Assembly: GCF_001690355.1 (NCBI RefSeq) | Contig: NZ_LZHG01000004.1 | Span: 62,001 to 126,000 of the forward strand | From: Gilliamella sp. Choc4-2 | GTDB taxonomy: Bacteria; Pseudomonadota; Gammaproteobacteria; Enterobacterales; Orbaceae | Direction of reading: 5' to 3' | Length of the DNA stretch: 64,000 bases | Shown here: positions 57,903 to 64,000 of the stretch, one piece after another | Position numbering within the stretch: position 1 is the stretch's first letter | Layout of the letters: each line of letters opens with the position of its first letter | Notes under the pieces: model-generated | Told to the model about the DNA's origin: nothing | The model's database searches: none | Seen by the model: the letters and a program-made list of their open reading frames with translations, nothing else | Made by a program: the position numbers and the translations under genes

Positions 57903-57928
57903 ATCGCCACTTTTGTGGCGATTTTTTT
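57903..57928 (+). terminator. Terminator after rpoD
   Basis: An 8-bp GC-rich stem (atcgccac / gtggcgat) with a TTTT loop and a run of T follows the rpoD stop by 18 bases; a textbook intrinsic terminator. Confidence 0.9.
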
Positions 57929-57954
57929 ATTCTTGTTAATCAAAGATACTAAAA

Positions 57955-58929
57955 ATGATGAATATATTTCAACGTTTTAAGATTGATTCATTCTTATTGA
58001 TTCTAATTTGTGTTGTGATTACAGCTAGCTTTTTTCCTTGTGAAGGACAGGCTAAAACAGTTTTTGAATACCTTACCACTTTTGCTATTGGCTTGTTATT
58101 TTTTATGCATGGTGCAAAACTTTCTTTTCAAGCAATTGTCTCTGGTATAAAAAATTGGCGATTACATCTGTTAATATTTACAACTACATTTGTAATATTC
58201 CCTATTTTAGGCGTGATGATGCAGTTACTAGTGCCCACTTTTTTATCACATGATATTTATTTAGGGTTTGTTTATCTTTGTGTTTTACCAGCAACTGTGC
58301 AATCAGCAATAGCATTTACTTCAATAGCTAAAGGTAATGTGGCAGCTGCTATTTGCAGTGCCTCAGCATCAACATTATTGGGCGTGTTTATTACCCCGAT
58401 TTTAGTAGGATTGTTAATACACACTCAAACTTCGGCGTCAATGAACATAATTGATGCAATTATCTCTATTATGCTGAAATTAATGTTGCCTTTTGTTGCT
58501 GGGCATTTATCTAGACGTTTTATTGGTAAATGGATAGATAAATATAAAAATATTATTTCTAAAACAGATCGTTTGTCGATTTTATTAGTGGTTTATGTCG
58601 CTTTTAGTGATGCGGTTGTTAATGGTATATGGTCGCAAGTTGGTTTTTTATCTTTGTTAAATATTATATTTTTCTCAATTATTCTTTTAGTAATAGTTTT
58701 AATTATTACCACTTATAGCGCAAGATTTTTTGATTTTAATAAAGAAGATGAGATTACAATTGTATTTTGTGGTTCAAAAAAGAGCTTAGCAAGTGGTATT
58801 CCAATGGCGAGTGTTATCTTCCCCATGTCGATGATGGGTATTTTGATCTTACCTTTAATGATCTTTCATCAAATTCAATTAATGATTTGTGCTTTTTTGG
58901 CTGCTCGTTATGCTAAACGAAAAATGTAA
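57955..58929 (+). CDS. yfeH: Bile acid:sodium symporter family protein YfeH
   Basis: The 324-residue membrane protein has about nine to ten helices and matches E. coli YfeH in most segments: [49 protein letters not shown] and [21 protein letters not shown]. It belongs to the SLC10A7-like branch of the bile acid/arsenite transporter superfamily. The natural substrate of YfeH is not established. Two adjacent ATGs are possible starts. It is followed by pitA on the same strand. Confidence 0.88.
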   Translation: MMNIFQRFKIDSFLLILICVVITASFFPCEGQAKTVFEYLTTFAIGLLFFMHGAKLSFQAIVSGIKNWRLHLLIFTTTFVIFPILGVMMQLLVPTFLSHDIYLGFVYLCVLPATVQSAIAFTSIAKGNVAAAICSASASTLLGVFITPILVGLLIHTQTSASMNIIDAIISIMLKLMLPFVAGHLSRRFIGKWIDKYKNIISKTDRLSILLVVYVAFSDAVVNGIWSQVGFLSLLNIIFFSIILLVIVLIITTYSARFFDFNKEDEITIVFCGSKKSLASGIPMASVIFPMSMMGILILPLMIFHQIQLMICAFLAARYAKRKM

Positions 58930-58997
58930 AAATTGTTTTGCTCATTAGACTATTCTCAAGGATAATAGAAACGCTATTAACAACAGAAAGATATATT

Positions 58998-60512
58998 ATG
59001 TTTCATCTATTTGCAGATTTAGAATTCTCAACCATTATATTATTAGTCTTAGCTTTACTTTTTGTACTCTTTTATGAGGCTATTAATGGATTTCATGATA
59101 CTGCTAATGCTGTTGCCACTGTTATTTATACAAGGGCATTGAAAGAACAACTTGCAGTTTTTATGGCCGGAGTATTTAATTTTTTTGGCGTACTACTTGG
59201 TGGACTTAGTGTGGCTTATGCCATTGTGCATTTGTTACCAACTGATTTATTACTTAATGTAAGCTCTGCTCATGGGCTTGCTATGGTATTTTCTATTTTA
59301 TTTGCAGCAATCATTTGGAATTTAGGTACTTGGTTTGTTGGTATTCCTGCATCAAGCTCACATACATTAATTGGTTCTATTATTGGAGTAGCACTTGCAA
59401 ATGCATTGGTTATGGATACATCAATTATTGATGCACTTAATATTCCTAAGATGATTCATATCTTTTTATCCTTGATTGTTTCTCCTGTTGTAGGTCTTGT
59501 GATTGCAGGCTTGATGATCTTTCTATTGCGGAAGTATTGGACTCGTAAAAGCCAAAGTAAAAAAAGTAGCAAAAAAAGAGAACGTATTTTCATGACTCCA
59601 GAGCAGCGAGAGAAACTTTATGGTAAGAAAAAACCACCTTTTTGGATCAGGATAATGCTTATTATCTCAGCTGCAGGTGTGAGCTTTTCTCATGGTGCTA
59701 ATGATGGTCAAAAAGGTATTGGTTTATTAATGTTAGTATTAATGGGCATCGCTCCTGCGGGTTTTATTGTTAATATGAATGCGTCTACCTATGATATTAC
59801 TAATACTCGTAATGCTATTGATAATATTCAAGAGTATTTTATTACTCACAATGATGATCTAACTACAATAATAGGTAAGCAACCAGCATTAGATACAAGT
59901 ATTCTAGAAGGCGATTTGAATAAGTATCATTGTGATTATTCACATTCATTTATAACACTGAGTATTGCTCATAATTTATTTAATAAAATGAATAATTATG
60001 AATCACTCACCGTTGAACAACGTTCACAAGCTAGACGCATATTATTATGTTTATCGGATACTGTTTCGCATGTAGCTAAACAAGCTAACGTGACAACAGA
60101 GGAAAAACAATATTTGAAATCTTTGAATAACGATTTACTTAAAACTGTTGAATATGCGCCGATTTGGATCATTATTTCGGTAGCTTCAGCGCTAGCAATT
60201 GGAACAATGATAGGATGGCGTCGTGTAGCTATTACTATTGGTGAAAAAATTGGTAAAAAAGGGATGACTTATGCACAGGGAGTATCGGCACAAATTACTA
60301 CCGCTTTATCAATTGGGATTGCAAGTTATACTGGTATGCCTGTATCAACAACTCAAGTACTTTCTTCATCAGTTGCCGGAACAATGATTGTTGATGGTGG
60401 TGGCGTTCAAAGTAAAACTATTAAAAATATTGCATTAACTTGGATTTTAACACTTCCAATTTCAATTTTGTTATCTGGGTCACTTTTTTGGCTTGCTCAA
60501 AAATTGATTTAG
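58998..60512 (+). CDS. pitA: Low-affinity inorganic phosphate transporter PitA
   Basis: PitA imports metal-phosphate complexes using the proton gradient. The ATG at 58998 gives [16 protein letters not shown], the counterpart of the E. coli start; the frame is open upstream without support. The family repeats are clear: [20 protein letters not shown] near the N-terminus and [16 protein letters not shown] in the second half, with [12 protein letters not shown] and [13 protein letters not shown]. The long loop between (about 270-390) is soluble. The length is 504 residues (E. coli 499). uspA follows 65 bases on, as pit and usp genes are neighbours in E. coli. Confidence 0.95.
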   Translation: MFHLFADLEFSTIILLVLALLFVLFYEAINGFHDTANAVATVIYTRALKEQLAVFMAGVFNFFGVLLGGLSVAYAIVHLLPTDLLLNVSSAHGLAMVFSILFAAIIWNLGTWFVGIPASSSHTLIGSIIGVALANALVMDTSIIDALNIPKMIHIFLSLIVSPVVGLVIAGLMIFLLRKYWTRKSQSKKSSKKRERIFMTPEQREKLYGKKKPPFWIRIMLIISAAGVSFSHGANDGQKGIGLLMLVLMGIAPAGFIVNMNASTYDITNTRNAIDNIQEYFITHNDDLTTIIGKQPALDTSILEGDLNKYHCDYSHSFITLSIAHNLFNKMNNYESLTVEQRSQARRILLCLSDTVSHVAKQANVTTEEKQYLKSLNNDLLKTVEYAPIWIIISVASALAIGTMIGWRRVAITIGEKIGKKGMTYAQGVSAQITTALSIGIASYTGMPVSTTQVLSSSVAGTMIVDGGGVQSKTIKNIALTWILTLPISILLSGSLFWLAQKLI

Positions 60513-60577
60513 TAGTAAAAAGATAATATCACTTTTGAAGTTTTGTCTGACCGTTAAATTGGAAGGAGTAATGTATT

Positions 60578-61030
60578 ATGGCTTATAAACACATCTTAGT
60601 TGCAGTGGATTTATCACCAGAAAGTGAACTACTTGTCGAAAAAGCAGTTTCTATGGCCAGACCATATAATGCTCAAATATCATTGATTCATGTTGGTATT
60701 AATTATTCAGATCTTTACACAGGTTTGGTTGATATCAATATGAATGATATGAAAGACCGAATTACTGAAGATACACATCTTGCATTAAATAAATTAGTGG
60801 ATGGCGCTGGCTATCCTATCTCCCATACGCTTTCAGGTAACGGTGAATTTGGTCAAGTATTGATTGAAGCTATTCATGAGTATAACATTGATCTAGTTGT
60901 GTGTGGTCATCACCAAGATTTCTGGAGTAAATTAATGTCTTCTGCCCGTCAACTTATCAATAATACTCATATCGATACTTTGATTATTCCATTAAAAGAT
61001 GAAGAGCCAGTGGAAGGACCTGCTAAATGA
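60578..61030 (+). CDS. uspA: Universal stress protein A
   Basis: UspA accumulates in growth arrest and stress. The 150-residue protein starts [20 protein letters not shown] and ends with [22 protein letters not shown], close to identical with E. coli UspA. Like E. coli UspA it lacks the G-x2-G-x9-G-S/T ATP-binding pattern of other USPs. A GGAAGGAG ribosome site precedes it, and a strong terminator follows at 61046. Confidence 0.96.
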   Translation: MAYKHILVAVDLSPESELLVEKAVSMARPYNAQISLIHVGINYSDLYTGLVDINMNDMKDRITEDTHLALNKLVDGAGYPISHTLSGNGEFGQVLIEAIHEYNIDLVVCGHHQDFWSKLMSSARQLINNTHIDTLIIPLKDEEPVEGPAK

Positions 61031-61045
61031 AGTATTAAATACCAG

Positions 61046-61068
61046 CCCGCTTAATTAGCGGGTTTTTT
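61046..61068 (+). terminator. Terminator after uspA
   Basis: A 6-bp GC stem (cccgct / agcggg) with a five-base loop is followed by TTTTTT, 16 bases after the uspA stop. Confidence 0.85.
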
Positions 61069-61207
61069 GTAACTATTTTATAAGGTTGTAGAAAAATTCA
61101 GTAAATTATGTACTTTAATATATTTTATTTGATGCTTTCTTTTTTATGTATATTGTAGTTTATGATAATACATCCAAATTGTTATTTAGCCGATAAGGAG
61201 ATTTTAT

Positions 61208-61963
61208 ATGAATATCGCTTTAGTTACAGGAGCATCCTCTGGATTTGGGAAGGCGATTTGCCGTAAGCTTATAGTAGATGGTTATAAAGTTGTAGGTATA
61301 GCTAGACGTGCAGATAAACTACAAAAACTTGCAGGTGAATTAGGCGCTAATTTCTTTTCATTACCATTAGATATAACTAAAAAAGATGCAGTAAACACTA
61401 TCTTATTGCAACTACCAAATGAATTTAAGACAATAGATATTTTAATAAATAATGCAGGTTTAGCATTAGGTTTAGAGCCTGCTTATGAAGCAGATTATAA
61501 CGACTGGGAAACAATGATTGAAACTAATATTATTGGGCTAGTAAATTTAACTCGACAAATTTTACCCGAGATGGTTGAGCGCAATTTTGGTTATATTATT
61601 AATCTTGGTTCTGTAGCTGGTACTTATGCTTATAAAGGCGGAAATGTTTATGGTGCATCTAAAGCTTTTGTTAAACAATTTAGTGCTAATTTACGTGCTG
61701 ATTTATTAGGTACAAAAATAAGAGTAACTAATATTGAACCAGGCTTATGTGGAGGTACAGAATTTTCAAATGTACGATTCCATGGTGATGATAAGCAAGC
61801 TGCTGCTATATATAAAGATGTTGATTATATTACTCCAGAAGATATAGCCAATACTGTTTCATGGTTAGTCAATACGCCAGCACATTTCAATGTTAATTCA
61901 ATTGAAATAATGCCAGTAGCACAAGCTTCAGCTGGGTTATCCATTTATAAAGAAATAAAGTAA
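61208..61963 (+). CDS. ydfG: NADP-dependent 3-hydroxy acid dehydrogenase YdfG
   Basis: YdfG oxidises L-allo-threonine, D-serine and 3-hydroxypropionate; it also reduces malonic semialdehyde. The short-chain dehydrogenase motifs are in place: TGASSGFG at residues 7-14 and NNAG at 81-84; the catalytic residues are Ser135, Tyr148 and Lys152 (NVYGASKAF). The matching EPGLCGGTEFSNVRFHGDD segment is specific to YdfG. The length is 251 residues (E. coli 248). The ribosome site AAGGAG precedes ATG. Confidence 0.94.
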   Translation: MNIALVTGASSGFGKAICRKLIVDGYKVVGIARRADKLQKLAGELGANFFSLPLDITKKDAVNTILLQLPNEFKTIDILINNAGLALGLEPAYEADYNDWETMIETNIIGLVNLTRQILPEMVERNFGYIINLGSVAGTYAYKGGNVYGASKAFVKQFSANLRADLLGTKIRVTNIEPGLCGGTEFSNVRFHGDDKQAAAIYKDVDYITPEDIANTVSWLVNTPAHFNVNSIEIMPVAQASAGLSIYKEIK

Positions 61964-62105
61964 TCATAGGACATAATCGGTATTGAGTTATGAGCGCCGA
62001 TTTTATTCAAAATTAAAATTACATTTGGCAAATAAAATACACTTGCACTTCTGTTAATGGATTGATATCCTTTTATCTTATAATTTTTGATTGAGGTTCA
62101 CTGCA

Positions 62106-62435
62106 ATGACATTTTCAGAAGTAACGAAAACATTTGCGACAAGTTTGCCAGGTACTGATAGTTATGTAAAGCTAAGAAAGGCAATGAGAGCATTAATTCA
62201 AGAAGATCCAAAAAATGCGTCGGTTTATTTTTTGATTTTTGGATTTGCTCGTACATATGTTATGTTATATGAGGATCAAGAAGTATCACCACAATTTGCC
62301 GAAGATAATCAAAAATTAATGTCATCGTATCTTAATATTTTAGATGAAGCATTAAAAAAACAAGATGAAAAATGCATATATCAGGCATTGAATAAAGTTG
62401 TTAATGAATACGAAAATAGCAAAAAGGTTTTTTAA
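62106..62435 (+). CDS. Small helical protein of unknown function
   Basis: The 109-residue product starts MTFSEVTKTFATSLPGTDSY and is predicted all-helical and mildly acidic, without a signal peptide or membrane helix. The ATG at 62106 follows a GAGG site; the open frame extends to a TTG at 62091. I do not recognise a family. It is followed by a terminator and lies just upstream of the thr leader region, but nothing ties it to threonine synthesis. Confidence 0.6.
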   Translation: MTFSEVTKTFATSLPGTDSYVKLRKAMRALIQEDPKNASVYFLIFGFARTYVMLYEDQEVSPQFAEDNQKLMSSYLNILDEALKKQDEKCIYQALNKVVNEYENSKKVF

Positions 62436-62440
62436 AATTA

Positions 62441-62472
62441 CAGCCTGACATGAAAATGTTGGGCTGTTTTGT
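62441..62472 (+). terminator. Terminator before the thr leader
   Basis: An imperfect stem (cagcctgaca / tgttgggctg) follows the small gene by five bases and is followed by ttttgttttt. Confidence 0.7.
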
Positions 62473-62506
62473 TTTTAGTTTAATTAAATATTTTTTAGGG
62501 AAAATC

Positions 62507-62578
62507 ATGATAATTTTAGTTAGTATGACAGGAATTATTAGCACCTTAGGTACTATTATGCGATCTAGGGCGGGTTGA
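62507..62578 (+). CDS. thrL: thr operon leader peptide
   Basis: A 23-codon ORF with an AGGG ribosome site encodes MIILVSMTGIISTLGTIMRS then RAG. It contains five Ile and three Thr codons. It ends inside the first arm of a classical attenuator and lies about 200 bases upstream of thrA, the position of thrL in E. coli. Threonine codons are far fewer than in E. coli thrL (eight of 21), so sensing of Ile may matter more here. Confidence 0.75.
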   Translation: MIILVSMTGIISTLGTIMRSRAG

Positions 62579-62626
62579 TTTTTTCAATAAATATTAAAAA
62601 ACCCGCCCCCTAAAGGCGGGTTTTTA
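62567..62626 (+). promoter_or_regulatory. Transcription attenuator of the thr operon
   Basis: The terminator stem is aaaaaacccgcc (62596-62607) with ggcgggttttt (62615-62625) and a following T-run. The left arm can instead pair with agggcgggtt (62567-62576) at the end of the leader ORF, forming an antiterminator. A ribosome that finishes the leader covers the upstream arm and permits termination; a stalled ribosome leaves it free. This is the standard attenuation design. Confidence 0.8.
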
Positions 62627-62775
62627 TTTTGCATGGAAATAAAGTAGTTAACCTGTGCAAAAAATTAAAAATAGAATTATCAAACTACAAGATTTTCGAT
62701 ACCTATAAATAAGTTCTAAAAACTATAATTATAGATAGTAATGGGCATAAACTAAGATAATAAGTAAGGTGTGAT

Positions 62776-64000
62776 ATGAAAGTTTTAAAATTTGGAGGAA
62801 CATCTGTTGCTAACGCAGAACGCTTTTTGCGAGTTGCAGAAATTATTGAAAATAATGCTAAACAAGAGCAAACCGCTACTGTTTTATCGGCACCTGCTAA
62901 AATTACCAACCATTTAGTAGCCATGGTTGAAAAAACGGTTGCTGGGCAAGATATCAAAAGTAACATTTATGATGCTGAAAAGATATTTGCAGATTTATTA
63001 GCAGGTCTTGCAAAAGCTCAACCTAATTTTGCTTATGAACAGATGAAGCATTTTGCTCTTAATGAATTAAATCATGTTAACCAATTACTTGAAGGTATTC
63101 GTTTACTCGGTCAATGTCCTGATAGTATCAATGCATCAATTATTTGTCGTGGAGAAAAGCTATCAATTGCTATTATGCAAGAACTTCTCAAAGCAAGAGG
63201 CCATACGATCACGGTAATAGATCCTGTTGCTATGCTTATTGCAGAAGGTGATTATTTAGAATCGACTGTTGATATACCTGAATCGACTCATCGAATTGCT
63301 GAAATGCACATTCCACAAGACAATTTTATTCTAATGCCTGGTTTTACTGCCGGTAATGAAAAAGGTGAATTAGTTGTGCTTGGACGAAATGGTTCTGATT
63401 ATTCTGCTGCCGTATTAGCAGCTTGTTTAAGAGCAAATAGCTGTGAAATATGGACCGATGTTGATGGAGTTTATACTTGTGATCCCCGTATTGTACCAGA
63501 TGCCAAATTACTAAAAACAATGTCTTATCAAGAGGCGATGGAACTTTCATATTTTGGAGCAAAAGTGCTTCATCCAAGAACTATTTTACCTATTGCCCAA
63601 TTTCAGATTCCCTGTTTAATCAAAAATACAAATAATCCTGATGCGCCAGGCACATTAATTGGTGCTAATATTGTTGACTCAACCACACCTGTGAAAGGTA
63701 TTACCAATTTAAATAACATGGCAATGATCAATGTTTCAGGTCCTGGATTAAAAGGTATGGTTGGTATGTCGGCTCGTGTTTTTTCTGCGATGTCTTATGC
63801 TGGTATCTCAGTTGTACTTATTACTCAATCATCATCTGAATACAGCATTAGTTTTTGTGTGCCACAAACAGAACTTTATCGTGCAGAAGAAGCTTTAAGT
63901 GATGAATTTTTCTTAGAATTAAAAGATGGATTACTTGAACCGATCGAGGTGATTGAAAGGCTTGCTATTATCTCTGTAGTAGGTGATGGCATGCGTACCT
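62776..64000 (+). CDS. thrA: Aspartokinase I / homoserine dehydrogenase I (N-terminal part)
   Basis: ThrA carries out the first and third steps of threonine synthesis from aspartate. The visible 408 codons cover the aspartokinase domain and most of the ACT regulatory region: [20 protein letters not shown] at the start, then [22 protein letters not shown] and [13 protein letters not shown], and the ACT-domain [19 protein letters not shown] and [15 protein letters not shown]. The match to E. coli ThrA is very high. The gene runs off the right edge before the dehydrogenase domain. It is preceded by the leader peptide and attenuator. Confidence 0.96.
   Translation, partial: MKVLKFGGTSVANAERFLRVAEIIENNAKQEQTATVLSAPAKITNHLVAMVEKTVAGQDIKSNIYDAEKIFADLLAGLAKAQPNFAYEQMKHFALNELNHVNQLLEGIRLLGQCPDSINASIICRGEKLSIAIMQELLKARGHTITVIDPVAMLIAEGDYLESTVDIPESTHRIAEMHIPQDNFILMPGFTAGNEKGELVVLGRNGSDYSAAVLAACLRANSCEIWTDVDGVYTCDPRIVPDAKLLKTMSYQEAMELSYFGAKVLHPRTILPIAQFQIPCLIKNTNNPDAPGTLIGANIVDSTTPVKGITNLNNMAMINVSGPGLKGMVGMSARVFSAMSYAGISVVLITQSSSEYSISFCVPQTELYRAEEALSDEFFLELKDGLLEPIEVIERLAIISVVGDGMRT

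Overview
The window is chromosomal DNA of an AT-rich gammaproteobacterium. Its housekeeping proteins are close to those of Escherichia coli throughout: OxyR with Cys199/Cys208, ThiI with Cys456, EF-P with Lys34, and near-identical RpoD, UspA, PitA and ThrA. Some neighbourhoods differ, however: pcnB lies beside lptD, oxyR-fabR lacks sthA, and rpmH is not beside dnaA. With the very low GC, this suggests an insect-gut Orbaceae member such as Gilliamella or a relative. The taxon is an inference; no marker gene was compared.

Layout. (1) 1-15.9 kb, core: start of lptD (partial), pcnB with a probable AUU start, oxyR-fabR, pntAB, an MFS exporter, and the mukFEB condensin operon. (2) 16.0-27.2 kb, an orphan type VI secretion effector island: a small secreted protein, a DUF4123-like adaptor, a 1223-residue VasX-like pore-forming effector, five tandem translationally coupled paralogues of a small membrane protein (probable immunity array), a truncated PAAR-like ORF and a 413-residue membrane protein. 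No T6SS structural genes are present. (3) 27.56-41.96 kb, an integrated satellite of about 14.4 kb in the 3' end of tRNA-Leu(GAG). It has direct-repeat att sites, a P4-type integrase, an AlpA-like regulator, an AntA-type antirepressor, a P4-alpha-like primase/helicase, an Icd-like protein, a small terminase subunit, an RnlA-RnlB toxin-antitoxin pair and a Fic protein. It carries no capsid or tail genes. A replication protein plus its own TerS without structural genes is the logic of phage-inducible chromosomal islands. (4) 42.0-64.0 kb, core: secG, thiI, cpxRA, trmL, efp divergent from epmB, rpmH-rnpA-yidD-yidC, nudC, hemB, rpsU-dnaG-rpoD, yfeH, pitA-uspA, ydfG, a small unknown gene, and the thr attenuator with the start of thrA.

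How the parts work together. The T6SS island looks like a complete adaptor-effector-immunity cassette that would depend on a secretion apparatus encoded elsewhere. The five-copy immunity array keeps near-identical ends but has divergent transmembrane cores and mosaic C-termini, as expected from duplication plus recombination under selection against varied toxins. The satellite appears to have its own replication (primase plus 10-bp-period iterons found at both ends), its own control region (AntA, an RHH protein, an operator array, a structured RNA), a packaging redirector (TerS) and an anti-phage module (RnlAB). The two accessory blocks are adjacent, so the tRNA-Leu(GAG)/secG neighbourhood is an insertion hotspot.
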